From the NCBI GenBank assembly GCA_025451835.1, contig JANWJR010000057.1, forward strand, positions 1-46,402: DNA of 46,402 nt, written 5' to 3'. Of this stretch, positions 7,953 to 16,985 are shown one piece after another. A program made the position numbers and the translations under genes. Origin of the DNA: Candidatus Acidiferrales bacterium. Lineage in GTDB: Bacteria > Acidobacteriota > Terriglobia > Acidiferrales > UBA7541. Each line of letters opens with the position of its first letter. Positions within the stretch are counted from its first letter, which is position 1. The notes under the pieces are model-generated. The model searched no databases. It had not been told where the DNA came from and saw only the letters and a list, made by a program, of their open reading frames with translations.

Positions 7953-10900
7953 ATGCAAGCCTTTCGAAAATCCCTTCCCGCGCTCCTGCTGGTTCTCTTG
8001 CTGGGGGCCGGAACAGCGTGGGCCAGCATCACTGGCAGTATCTCGGGCATCGTCACCGATCCCAGCGGTGCGGTGGTTCCCGGCGCCGTCGTCACGGCAA
8101 CCGAGACGGCGACGGGAGTCGCGTCCACCGTGCAAACGGATGGAAGCGGCTATTACAGCTTCCCTAACCTCTCGGTTGGCAACTATACGCTTCAAATTCA
8201 GGCCGGCGGTTTCAAGCTTTTCCAACAAACCGCCATTCACATTGACGCCAATTCGGCAATTCGCGTGGACGCGAACCTCGAAGTAGGCGAGGCTAGCGAA
8301 AAAGTGACGGTCCGCAGCGACGTGGTGCAGGTCGAAACGCAAAGCACCCAGATGGGCGAGGTCATTAACAGCCAGAAAATTCTGAGCGTTCCTCTGAATG
8401 GCCGCGACTTCACAGACCTTCTGGATCTCCAGCCCGGCGTCGTTCCAAGCGCCTATGCATCTCAAGCGGCAGGGCTTAACGACCGCACGGTGAGCGGCAG
8501 CAACGGTCTGAACGCCGGAAATCAATCAATTAATGGACAGCGAGAAGCGGCCAATGGGTTCATGGTCAACGGTGCCAACGTCAACGAAGGTAAGAACAAC
8601 GGAACAGCGCTAATACCCAACCTCGACTCGATCGAAGAGTTTCGAATCATAACCAACAATTTCGACGCCGAATATGGCAATTACAGCGGCGGCCAGATCA
8701 ACGTCGTCACGAAATCGGGGACGAATTCCTATCACGGCAGCCTATTCGAATTTAATCGCAACACAGCGTTCAATGCTCGGAATTTCTTCGATGTTGGCCC
8801 GGCGGGCAAATTAATCCAAAACCAATTCGGGGGCACATTCGGCGGCCCGATCAGGAAGGACAAGACGTTCCTTTTTGCCGACTATCAGGGCACCAGGCTC
8901 ATTTTTGGCCAGACACAAAGCACAATAGTTCCTAGTGTTCAGGACCGAACAGGCAATTTGTCTGACGGTCTTACAGGAACTCTCGGCGGTGCGGTAACAA
9001 GCGACCCGCTTAGCAACCCCAACTCCTGGGCCAACGTGCTTTCAAGTCGTCTCGGATATCAAGTTCTGCCCAATGAGCCCTATTTCGCGCCCGGGTGCAA
9101 CACCACGAACGCGAGCTCCCCAACTGGATGCGTCTTCCCAACCCAGACGATTCCCCAAGGCGCGTGGTCGTCCGCCGCAAAGGGCATCCTTCCTTTTATC
9201 CCAAAACCGAATATTGCCCTTACAAGCTCTGGAACCAACTTTACTACTTCTGCCTTCGAGCAAAGGCTTCGGGATGACAAGGCCGGAGTACGGGTCGATC
9301 AAAATACCGAACGATTCGGGCTGCTTTCCGCTTATTGGCACGTCGACGACGATGTGACAAACGATCCCTACCCCAACGGCGGCGCTACCGTTCCTGGCTT
9401 CAATTCGGTCAGCTATTCGCGCGCCCAGGTTCTCGTCTTGGGTGCGACCAAGACTTTAAGCTCCACAGCCGTCAATGAATTTCGTTTTAGCTGGCTGCGA
9501 AGTGCCAATCACCTTTTCACGCCAGAAGGAGGTCTGGGACCGTCGCTTAGCTCGCTTGGGTTTGTCGGGGGATTCAGCACGCCGGGCGGCATTGGGCCGA
9601 TTGAGTCGAGTCTCGAAGGAGTGCCCAGCGTAGGATTCAATAACTTTACGATTGGCGTTCCGTCGGATACGACGAGGCAATTCAACAACACGTTCCAATG
9701 GCAGGACAACTATTCGAAGATCTTCGGCAGGCACAGCCTGAAGTTCGGCGGCCAATTTCATTACGATCAAATTAATGACAGAAACTTCTTCGGAGAAAAC
9801 GGCGATTTCACGTTCAGTGGCAGCGAAACCGGGTCAGATTTTGCCGACTTTCTGCTTGGAGCGCCTTCGGGCTTCATCCAGGCAAGCGAGCAGATCCTCG
9901 ATTCCCGATCGAAATATATGGGACTCTACGCGCAAGATAGCTGGCGGGCGACCGACAACCTCACACTGAATTACGGGTTGCGCTGGGAGTTCAGCAACCC
10001 TTGGTATGATACTGGAAATAAGATTGAGACTCTTATACCTGGCGAACAGTCTGTCGTGTTTCCCGGAGCGCCGACCGGCTACCTCGTACCCGGCGACCCC
10101 GGGGTGCCGAGCACCCTAGCACCGACCCGCTACCATAATTTTTCTCCCCGGCTTGGGCTTGCCTACTCACCTGGGGCGCAATCGGGGTTGCTCGCAAAGC
10201 TAACAGGTGGTCCAGGAAAAACCAGCATTCGCATGGGTTACGGAATTTTTTACACCACTGTGGAAGACCTCACGCAATTCCAGGAGATTGGCGATCCGCC
10301 GTACGGATTGTTTTTTGGAAGCCCCACGCCTCCGCTGTTCGAAGCGCCCTATAGCGATCGAAGTTCTGGCACCCTTGGACCTCAAAGATTCCCGTTTGTC
10401 TTTCCGCCGGCGGGAGTAAGTGCAAAAAATCCGGATACGACGTTTAATTGGGCGGGAGTCGAGCCGATTTCCGGCACGCTTTTGTACAAGCCCAGCAACG
10501 TGACCCCGTATTCGGAGGACTACGAGCTGTCGTTGGAGCGGCAGTTTGGCTCGAACACAGTGATGAGCCTCAGCTTCGTAGGAAACCAAGCACATCATCT
10601 CATCACCGAGTTGGAAGCGAATCCCGGCAATCCAGCCCTTTGCCTGCAGTTAATTCAGGACGGTGCCACTCCCACATGCGGCAGCTTCGGCGAAGGAGCC
10701 GCGTACACACTGCCGCCTGGAACGCCATTCCCTTCTGCGGCAACACCGAACGTGCAAACCACGGGCCCGTGTGCATCCGGGCCTGGGACATGCAATATTG
10801 TGAACACAACATTCACACGCCTAGGGCCTCTGTTTGGAAACAATCCATACGAGGCAACTATTGCGCATTCGGCCTACAACTCGCTTCAGGCCAGCGTGCG

Positions 10901-11612
10901 CCACACAAGCGGTCTCTCGACGTTTCTCCTTGGATATACCTACAGCAAATGTATGGATAACGCGTCCGGTCTGCAGGAGGGCGTCAATCCGTTCAATCCC
11001 GAGGAGAGCATGTCTCTCTGCGTTTTCGACGTGACCCATAATTTCGTCGCCAGCTACGAATTGCAACTTCCGTTCGATCGAGCCTTCCACGCAACGTCTG
11101 GCTTCGCCAACAAAATCGCGGGCGGATGGTCCATTTCGGGGATCACGTCGTACGTGACTGGCCTTCCTGTGAGCATCTCAAGTAACAGCGACAATTCCTT
11201 TACTGGAACCCAGAACACCGAAGCGCCTTTCGATCTGCCGGATCTTGCGCCCGGCAAAATCCTTGCTAACACGAATCCCAGAACCAATGCGGGACCGTAT
11301 TTTAATGTGGGACTATTTAGCGCCGAACCGCTCGGAGGAATCGGAAATTCAAGGAGGCGCTTCTTTCATGGACCGGGGCTAAACAACTGGGACCTGGCGC
11401 TTTTGAAAAACACGAAAATCACGGAATCGAAGTCGCTGGAGTTTAGATTCGAAGCATTTAATGCTTTCAACCACACTCAGTTTCAAAATCCAAACGGCCT
11501 GTTCGATTCGTTGGTTACGAGCCCCAGCGGCACTCCGGTCGCTGGCTTTGGATTCGTCACGGGCGCCCAAAGTCCGCGCGTCTTGCAGGCGGCTCTGAAG
11601 TTCCTGTTCTGA
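7953..11612 (+). CDS. Large TonB-dependent, Oar-like outer-membrane receptor
   Basis: This 1219-residue protein has a signal peptide (1-25, ending TAWAS), a carboxypeptidase-regulatory-like beta domain (about 27-110, GSISGIVTDPSGAVVPGA), a TonB plug (about 120-270, with LNGRDFTDLLDLQPG and GGQINVVTKSGTNSYHG) and a long beta-barrel ending in aromatic FLF. Such Oar-like receptors import large ligands, often glycans or peptides, with TonB energy. Several closely spaced Cys pairs (CNTTN...GCVF, CASGPGTC) sit in predicted extracellular loops. The frame reaches back to 7848, but ATG 7953 follows AGGAGGA and begins the signal peptide. Located between exported catabolic enzymes, it probably brings in their substrate. 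Confidence 0.9.
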   Translation: MQAFRKSLPALLLVLLLGAGTAWASITGSISGIVTDPSGAVVPGAVVTATETATGVASTVQTDGSGYYSFPNLSVGNYTLQIQAGGFKLFQQTAIHIDANSAIRVDANLEVGEASEKVTVRSDVVQVETQSTQMGEVINSQKILSVPLNGRDFTDLLDLQPGVVPSAYASQAAGLNDRTVSGSNGLNAGNQSINGQREAANGFMVNGANVNEGKNNGTALIPNLDSIEEFRIITNNFDAEYGNYSGGQINVVTKSGTNSYHGSLFEFNRNTAFNARNFFDVGPAGKLIQNQFGGTFGGPIRKDKTFLFADYQGTRLIFGQTQSTIVPSVQDRTGNLSDGLTGTLGGAVTSDPLSNPNSWANVLSSRLGYQVLPNEPYFAPGCNTTNASSPTGCVFPTQTIPQGAWSSAAKGILPFIPKPNIALTSSGTNFTTSAFEQRLRDDKAGVRVDQNTERFGLLSAYWHVDDDVTNDPYPNGGATVPGFNSVSYSRAQVLVLGATKTLSSTAVNEFRFSWLRSANHLFTPEGGLGPSLSSLGFVGGFSTPGGIGPIESSLEGVPSVGFNNFTIGVPSDTTRQFNNTFQWQDNYSKIFGRHSLKFGGQFHYDQINDRNFFGENGDFTFSGSETGSDFADFLLGAPSGFIQASEQILDSRSKYMGLYAQDSWRATDNLTLNYGLRWEFSNPWYDTGNKIETLIPGEQSVVFPGAPTGYLVPGDPGVPSTLAPTRYHNFSPRLGLAYSPGAQSGLLAKLTGGPGKTSIRMGYGIFYTTVEDLTQFQEIGDPPYGLFFGSPTPPLFEAPYSDRSSGTLGPQRFPFVFPPAGVSAKNPDTTFNWAGVEPISGTLLYKPSNVTPYSEDYELSLERQFGSNTVMSLSFVGNQAHHLITELEANPGNPALCLQLIQDGATPTCGSFGEGAAYTLPPGTPFPSAATPNVQTTGPCASGPGTCNIVNTTFTRLGPLFGNNPYEATIAHSAYNSLQASVRHTSGLSTFLLGYTYSKCMDNASGLQEGVNPFNPEESMSLCVFDVTHNFVASYELQLPFDRAFHATSGFANKIAGGWSISGITSYVTGLPVSISSNSDNSFTGTQNTEAPFDLPDLAPGKILANTNPRTNAGPYFNVGLFSAEPLGGIGNSRRRFFHGPGLNNWDLALLKNTKITESKSLEFRFEAFNAFNHTQFQNPNGLFDSLVTSPSGTPVAGFGFVTGAQSPRVLQAALKFLF

Positions 11613-11700
11613 GAGGACGCGTCGGATTTACGGTTTGCGGCGTCGCGGATGTCGATCGACCTATTCTGAAATTGGGATCGACAGCCGTCGGCTGCAGCGC

Positions 11701-12573
11701 ATGGAGGCGGCGATATCCCTCGTTGCAAAGAGAATATCCTGGATTTTGGCGGCGATTCTGTTTCTTGGGGTCGGTGCCGGAGATTTTCGAGCGGATTCTC
11801 CCCAGGATCAAGCGCCCAAAAACTCATTTTCAACGTCATCGGCCGCCGGAAAAATCGATTTCATCTCACGTTGTGCCGGTTGCCACGGCCTTGACGGTCG
11901 AGGCGGCGAGCACGCGCCCAACATTGCCACCAAGCCCGACGTCCAGCATAAGTCTGACGGCGCGCTCTTCGCGATCGTCCGCGACGGAATACCGTCGGCA
12001 GGGATGCCGGCTTTTCGCGCGCTACTCGACGCAGCTCGAATCAAGGCCACCGTTGATTATCTTCGCGTCCTGCAGGGCCAGCACGCGGCTTTCCCGCTTC
12101 CCGGCGATCCAATGAAAGGCCGGGCGCTTTTTTCGGCCTCCGCCGGCTGTTCAGGATGCCACATGGTAAATGGCCACGGAGGCTTCATCGGTCCCGACCT
12201 GTCCGTTTACGCGGGCGATCACTCCGCGGAAGAAATTCGCGAGGCAATCGTGCATCCGGAGCAGGACCCCGATCCGCGCAGCAAAGCGGTCGCTGTGGTT
12301 ACGCGCGACGGCCAAAAATTCGCCGGTGTTCTTCGCAACGAAGACAATTTTTCGCTGCAAGTGCAGTCTCTCGACGGCGCATTTCACTCGCTCGAAAAAT
12401 CGGACCTGAAGAGCATCGAAATCGGGCCGCAGCCAGTCATGCCGCGAGACTACGGCTCAAAGCTTAGCTCCAGCCAGATTGACGATCTCGTGAGTTACCT
12501 GACGCGCGTGGCTCAAACGAATGCACCGGCAGTATCAGAGCAGCCCGATTCGCGGCACGACGAGGATCAATAA
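11701..12573 (+). CDS. Di-heme cytochrome c with TIGR02603-like C-terminus
   Basis: The 290-residue exported protein carries two c-type heme sites, C58-AG-C61-H62 and C150-SG-C153-H154, with Met102 in GMPAF as a likely axial ligand of the first heme. The part after the second heme (GPDLSVYAG, then VVTRDGQKFAGVLRNEDNF and MPRDYGSKLSSSQIDDLVSYL) resembles the putative heme-binding domain TIGR02603 known from Planctomycetes and Verrucomicrobia. A membrane-type leader lies at 9-30. A longer start at 11635 is possible; 11701 gives the better signal peptide. Located 88 bases after the receptor, it is a likely electron acceptor for the PQQ dehydrogenase at 2095-3777, though this is inference. Confidence 0.85.
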   Translation: MEAAISLVAKRISWILAAILFLGVGAGDFRADSPQDQAPKNSFSTSSAAGKIDFISRCAGCHGLDGRGGEHAPNIATKPDVQHKSDGALFAIVRDGIPSAGMPAFRALLDAARIKATVDYLRVLQGQHAAFPLPGDPMKGRALFSASAGCSGCHMVNGHGGFIGPDLSVYAGDHSAEEIREAIVHPEQDPDPRSKAVAVVTRDGQKFAGVLRNEDNFSLQVQSLDGAFHSLEKSDLKSIEIGPQPVMPRDYGSKLSSSQIDDLVSYLTRVAQTNAPAVSEQPDSRHDEDQ

Positions 12574-12629
12574 AGCATTTACGTTTGCTCTCGGGCACCG
12601 ATCGAGCAGCAACATCCATCGAGGACAGA

Positions 12630-13613
12630 ATGCCGGGAAAAAACAGACTAGCAATTGCGGCCGTTGCGCTTCTCTTCATCTGGCTCGTGCCAGGCTATCC
12701 CAGGGCTGACGAGGCTAAGCGAAGTTTCGGACTGCAAGCACAATCGCCGCAATTCTGGAAACTCGTCGCTCGCGACGCCAAGCTCGCAACCGTGGCGACT
12801 GGCTTCGGATTCACCGAAGGACCGGTCTGGGATTCGTCAGGCTTTCTCTACGTCAGCGACGAAACCCTGAACAAGATTTTCCGCGTCCAGATGGATGGAC
12901 AGAAAAAAGAAGTGATTTCTCTTGGCGATCCCGACGGCAACACCTACGACAGGCATCACCGGCTGATCGATTGCGCCAGCGTCCTGCGCGCCATCATCGT
13001 GGTTACTCCCGGCGGGCATTACACCACGCTGACCGACCATTTCCAGGGCATGCGCTACAACAGCCCCAATGACGTGATCGTCGGCCCGGACCATGCGCTT
13101 TATTTCACCGACCCGACGCTCGATTTGCCAGCCGGACAAAAGCAGGAAACACCCTATCAGGGCGTCTATCGGCTCGACGAGCAAGGCAACGTGCGCCTTC
13201 TGACAAAAGAATTGTCGCAGCCGAACGGCCTCGGATTCTCGCCCGACGGAAAACTCTTCTACGTTGACGATAGCGAGCAAAGAAATATCCGCGTCTACGA
13301 TTTCCACTCCGACGCCACTATTTCGAATGGCCGCATCTTCGGCCAGGAGCCCGGCGGCAAGGACGACGGAGTACCCGACGGCATGAAACTCGATCACGCC
13401 GGAAACATCTTCGTCACCGGCCCGAAAGGGATTTGGATCTGGGATCCGCAGGGGCGTCATCTCGGCACAATCGCTATGCCCGAACAGCCCGCCAATCTTG
13501 CGTGGGGCGACAAGGATTACGGCACGCTTTACATCACAGCGACCACTTCGGTGTATCGGCTGCGAACGAAAACTCACGGATTTGTCCCTTACCTGATGCC
13601 CTCACAAAAGTAA
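12630..13613 (+). CDS. Exported SMP-30/gluconolactonase-like protein
   Basis: The 327-residue six-bladed propeller starts with a signal peptide (1-26, VALLFIWLVPGYPRA). SMP-30 family landmarks are the metal-ligand Glu in GFTEGPVWD, Asn in YNSPNDVIV, Asn in SQPNGLGFSPDGK and Asp in DGVPDGMKLD, all present, so lactonase activity is plausible. The usual cytoplasmic enzyme opens sugar lactones; an exported version beside a PQQ dehydrogenase would act on lactones made in the periplasm. ATG 12630 was preferred over 12585 because GAGGA precedes it and the signal peptide follows. It lies 56 bases after the cytochrome gene. Confidence 0.85.
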   Translation: MPGKNRLAIAAVALLFIWLVPGYPRADEAKRSFGLQAQSPQFWKLVARDAKLATVATGFGFTEGPVWDSSGFLYVSDETLNKIFRVQMDGQKKEVISLGDPDGNTYDRHHRLIDCASVLRAIIVVTPGGHYTTLTDHFQGMRYNSPNDVIVGPDHALYFTDPTLDLPAGQKQETPYQGVYRLDEQGNVRLLTKELSQPNGLGFSPDGKLFYVDDSEQRNIRVYDFHSDATISNGRIFGQEPGGKDDGVPDGMKLDHAGNIFVTGPKGIWIWDPQGRHLGTIAMPEQPANLAWGDKDYGTLYITATTSVYRLRTKTHGFVPYLMPSQK

Positions 13614-13703
13614 CGCGGACAGCCGCCTCCCAAATTTTATTCACCTCGCACGACGTAGCGCCAATCGGTGGTAGCCTTATCCGCTGCTGGAGATTGGATT
13701 CGC

Positions 13704-14687
13704 ATGCGAAAGCCCATCGTCGTCGTCGGAAGCATCAATCTGGATTTCGTGGCGAGCGCCGACCACGTTCCATTGCCCGGAGAAACTCTTACCGGCCGCG
13801 ATTTTGCGACGTTCTACGGCGGAAAAGGCGCCAACCAGGCCGTCGCGATCGCGAGGCTGGGTCATCCAGTCAGCATGATTGCGAAGGTAGGCGATGATTC
13901 CTTCGGGCCCACGCTAAAACGCGCCTTGCGCGAAGCGGGTGTTGATGTAGGGCCTGTCGCAGCCGCAAGAGGCTCTTCAGGCGTGGCCCTCATCAATATT
14001 GGCCGGGACGGTCACAACAGCATCGTGGTCATTCCCGGTGCGAACGGCAAAGTTCAGCCTGCGGACATTACGAAAAACACCGCGTTGCTGCGCCGGGCTG
14101 GAATGCTCCTCGCGCAACTTGAAATTCCTCTCGAAACCGTCGAGACGCTCTCCGTATTCGCCCATCGCCACGATATTCCGCTGATGCTTGATCCCGCTCC
14201 TGCGCGCGAGTTGCCGTCGGGCCTTTTGCGGAACATCGCGTGGATCACGCCAAACGAAAACGAGACGCGAATTCTGTGCGGCCTCAATGCAAACGAGAAC
14301 GTCTCTTCCGCAACGGCCGCCCGCTGTGCCGAAATGCTGCTCGCTCGAGGTCCGAAAAATGTGATTATCAAAATGGCCGAGCAAGGCTCGTACCTCGCTA
14401 CAGCCACCGGTTTGCGGGAGATGGCGCCGGCGTTCCGGGTAAAGGCTGTCGATACGACGGCGGCCGGCGATGCTTTCAACGCTGGTTTCGCGGTAGGCAT
14501 TCTCTCCGGCAAGCAGCCGCTCGATGCCGCGCGTTACGCCGCGGCCGTCGCGGCAATTTCGGTGACGCGTCCGGGAGCCCAGCCGTCGATGCCATCCGCG
14601 CGGGAGGTTGCGAAATTCCTTGCGCTTCCCGCAAACAGATCCATCGCCGGCAGACCCTTCACGGCGAGGCCGAAAGCGACGCCATGA
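13704..14687 (+). CDS. rbsK: Ribokinase-like PfkB sugar kinase
   Basis: The 327-residue cytoplasmic kinase shows the PfkB signatures: GSINLDFVA at the N-terminus, the substrate-binding YGGKGANQAVAIARLG (about 34-49), and DTTAAGDAFNAGFAVG (about 251-266) with the catalytic Asp and anion hole. Length and order fit ribokinase best, although related kinases for other sugars cannot be excluded. It has no signal peptide, unlike the upstream enzymes, so it would act after uptake. ATG 13704 was preferred over 13668 from the start of the conserved fold. Its stop overlaps the next gene by ATGA. Confidence 0.85.
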   Translation: MRKPIVVVGSINLDFVASADHVPLPGETLTGRDFATFYGGKGANQAVAIARLGHPVSMIAKVGDDSFGPTLKRALREAGVDVGPVAAARGSSGVALINIGRDGHNSIVVIPGANGKVQPADITKNTALLRRAGMLLAQLEIPLETVETLSVFAHRHDIPLMLDPAPARELPSGLLRNIAWITPNENETRILCGLNANENVSSATAARCAEMLLARGPKNVIIKMAEQGSYLATATGLREMAPAFRVKAVDTTAAGDAFNAGFAVGILSGKQPLDAARYAAAVAAISVTRPGAQPSMPSAREVAKFLALPANRSIAGRPFTARPKATP

Positions 14688-15556
14688 AATCCGTCTGGAA
14701 GGCAATCGCAAGCAATGTAAGCAAATCCAGCGCCGGCGCGGATAAGCTTCAGTGGGCCTGCGCACTCGCTCAATTGCAAGAACACCGCAGCACGTTGCTC
14801 GCGGAGCCACGCAACAGCGATGACCGGCGCCTTCTCAAATTCGGCTACCGCGTCTATTCCCAAGCCGACGAAGACGGCATCCTTCACGAAATTTTCAGGC
14901 GGGTCGGCGAGGGCAACCGCACGTTCGTCGAACTCGGCAGCGGGGACGGCCTCGAAAACAATACCTTGTTTCTACTCGTTCAAGGCTGGCGCGGTCTTTG
15001 GATCGAAGGATCGGCGCGCAGGGCCGCTGCAGCCGCGAAAAACGTCCGCTCCTGCATTGCGCAAGACCAACTTCGCGTGCAGCATCACGTCGTCACGGCC
15101 GCCAACGTCGATCGCGCGATCCAGAAGCTCGGCCCGGGCGAAGATGTCTCGCTTCTCTCGATCGACCTCGATGGCAACGACTATCACATCCTTTGCGCGA
15201 TACGCTCGATTTCGCCGCGAGCGATCGTTGCCGAATACAACGCGAAATTTCCGCGGGACATGCACTGGGTGATGGAATACCGCGAAACGCATCGCTGGGA
15301 TTCGACGGATTACTTCGGCGCGTCGCTCAAAGCGCTCGAAAGTTTGCTGGCCGGGCGCGGGTATTCGCTCGTCGGCTGCAATCTGCTCGGCACAAACGGA
15401 TTTTTTGTCCGCAACGATTTGGTATCCGATGCCTTTTGCCGGCCCTTCACTGCGGAGAATCACTACGAGCCGCCGAGATACTATCTTCGCGCGGCCTATC
15501 AGTCCGGCTTCCCTCCGGGGTTCGGGCCTTTTCGTTCTGAGGTGCCGGGACGGTGA
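14684..15556 (+). CDS. FkbM-like SAM-dependent methyltransferase domain protein
   Basis: The 290-residue protein has a methyltransferase core: YSQADEDGILHEIF, then FVELGSGDGLENNT as motif I, LWIEGS as the acidic strand, and LLSIDLDGNDYHIL as a later strand. This pattern resembles FkbM-type proteins found in glycan clusters. The frame extends far upstream inside the kinase gene, but the ATG at 14684 overlaps the kinase stop as ATGA and begins just before the conserved region. The coupling to a sugar kinase is odd for a glycan methyltransferase. It is followed by a convergent regulator gene, with no clear terminator between. Acceptor unknown. Confidence 0.7.
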   Translation: MKSVWKAIASNVSKSSAGADKLQWACALAQLQEHRSTLLAEPRNSDDRRLLKFGYRVYSQADEDGILHEIFRRVGEGNRTFVELGSGDGLENNTLFLLVQGWRGLWIEGSARRAAAAAKNVRSCIAQDQLRVQHHVVTAANVDRAIQKLGPGEDVSLLSIDLDGNDYHILCAIRSISPRAIVAEYNAKFPRDMHWVMEYRETHRWDSTDYFGASLKALESLLAGRGYSLVGCNLLGTNGFFVRNDLVSDAFCRPFTAENHYEPPRYYLRAAYQSGFPPGFGPFRSEVPGR

Positions 15557-15632
15557 ATGTAAAAAGACGAAAGAATCGTAGGGGTCAAAGATTGCGCGCG
15601 CGGTTTATTTCAAAATTGTTTGCGGGCACGAT

Positions 15633-16343
15633 CTAGCTCATGGCCGCGCGTTTTGCGGTCCCGTTTTGCCGTTGCTGAAGGCAATAGAGCACCAGTTCGA
15701 CTCGTGTTGAAACGCCGACTTTGTTGAAGATCCTGAATAGGTAGTTGCGCACCGTGTGCTCGCTGAGTTTGAGCTCGCTCGATATCTGACGATTCGTCAA
15801 GCCATCCGCGACCAGCCTGACCACCTCTTCCTCACGATTCGAAAGCAGATTCGTCCCGTGCGCGTCCTGAATGTGAAACGGCATGGCGTGTCCCAGGGCG
15901 TCGAGCACGTATCCGAGTTGCTCGCTATTCGCCCACACTTGCCCCTGATGCACGGCATGAATGCACTTGCACAGGGTTTCGAGCGGCTCGTCTCGGCCGA
16001 TCACGCCGTGCGCGCCGCAGCGAAAAGCATCGACGATAAACTCCCGCTCCCGCAATTCAAGCAGCAGGATTGCGCGTGTCCTTATCTGCAGTGAATGAAG
16101 CTCGCGCAGCACGCGATAGCCTTCCAGCGAACCGTCACGGAGTTGCGCGCTAATCACCGCGACGTCGGGCTCGCGTTCTTTCAGTATTGCTAGAGTGCGC
16201 GCGGAATCCGCCGCGCTCGCAACGATCGCCACGCGGTGCCGTTTTGGTCGAAATGCGCTTTCGACCAACTGACAATTCATCGGATTTGCTTCTGCCACTA
16301 CAACAGTTACAACGGGACTCCGCGACTGCAGCGCCTTCGCCAT
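15633..16343 (-). CDS. LuxR-type regulator with a degenerate receiver domain
   Basis: The 236-residue protein has an N-terminal receiver-like domain (about 12-130) and a C-terminal GerE/LuxR helix-turn-helix (about 165-228, LSNREEEVVRLVADGLTNRQ and SEHTVRNYLFRI). The receiver has lost the phosphorylation chemistry: the acidic pair reads E18-A19, the phosphoacceptor position is Ser65 in VAVISAQL, the Thr/Ser switch is a Leu, and the usual Lys is Arg117. It is therefore probably not controlled by a histidine kinase. ATG 16343 follows AGAGGA; the longer frame to 16412 would begin inside a promoter at 16384-16412. It points away from the exopolysaccharide genes and may regulate them. Confidence 0.88.
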   Translation of the reverse strand: MAKALQSRSPVVTVVVAEANPMNCQLVESAFRPKRHRVAIVASAADSARTLAILKEREPDVAVISAQLRDGSLEGYRVLRELHSLQIRTRAILLLELREREFIVDAFRCGAHGVIGRDEPLETLCKCIHAVHQGQVWANSEQLGYVLDALGHAMPFHIQDAHGTNLLSNREEEVVRLVADGLTNRQISSELKLSEHTVRNYLFRIFNKVGVSTRVELVLYCLQQRQNGTAKRAAMS

Positions 16344-16383
16344 CTGGTTCCTCTGTCGCGATGGAGTCTGGAAGGGTGCGTCG

Positions 16384-16412
16384 ATTCTAGTAGCACGGCG
16401 GTCTAATGACAA
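16384..16412 (-). promoter_or_regulatory. Sigma70-type promoter of the LuxR-type regulator
   Basis: On the minus strand, TTGTCA (16407-16412 on the plus strand as TGACAA) is followed after exactly 17 bases by TAGAAT (16384-16389 as ATTCTA). Transcription would begin near 16377, about 35 bases before ATG 16343. This supports the shorter start of the regulator. Confidence 0.6.
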
Positions 16413-16985
16413 TATAAAAGTGCACGTAACCTCTAAATAAACCTTGCTACGAAAGCGACCGTACCAGGTGATGTGTTTGCCTTTTGCAACGCGTCAAAGT
16501 TCCAAAAGCGTTCGCTGAATTCGGCCTCTCGAATGTCGCCATCGTTAGGACCGCCTCTCTTCTTGATCCGGGTCGATGTCTTGCGCAGAGCATTGAGTGG
16601 TCTGCTGCCGGACCGTAACAGCCTCAAGGCGAATCTTGCTTTATCTTGCTGAAGCCCATCGAGATATCAGGCGAAAGCAATGTGTGGCGACGCGGGTTGC
16701 GTAGTAGTTTTTGGGATCGCTTCGTCTCAGTAGTGCGCGCTGATCACATGCGGTCTTTACTGCGACCATCAGCAAAAGACCCGAAGATTTTTGTTCGTGG
16801 GAACCGGGAACATATCACCGCTGCAACCGCTAGCCTTGGCCCTGCCGTCGTTAACGAATGGAACCTCCCCGAGGGACAATTGCCTTCGCGAAACCGATCC
16901 AACTGTAGCCTTTCGCTCAGGGCCACACTACATCCTCCTTTACGGAACGTTAGACCACTTGTGCCGCTTCGGCACAGGACGTAGC
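16413..16985. other. Long gene-free region before the polysaccharide genes
   Basis: No convincing gene is seen in these 573 bases; open frames here lack conserved features and good ribosome sites. The end holds a compact hairpin, gtgccg-ctt-cggcac (16961-16975), lying just before AGGAC and the ATG at 16986. The stretch probably contains the promoter and a long leader of the PilZ-GumC operon. No known riboswitch could be recognised. Confidence 0.5.

Noticed and set aside
7641-8525. A 294-residue minus-strand open frame opposite the first receptor
   Set aside because: It overlaps the promoter, signal peptide and plug of the receptor and has no recognisable features.
16433-16627. A 64-residue minus-strand open frame in the leader region
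   Set aside because: No ribosome site or conserved motif; composition is not protein-like.
16660-16720. A possible c-di-GMP (GEMM-type) riboswitch, because of a cgaaag...gacgc stretch
   Set aside because: The flanking bases do not pair into the two required stems, and the conserved ACGCAAAGC core is absent.
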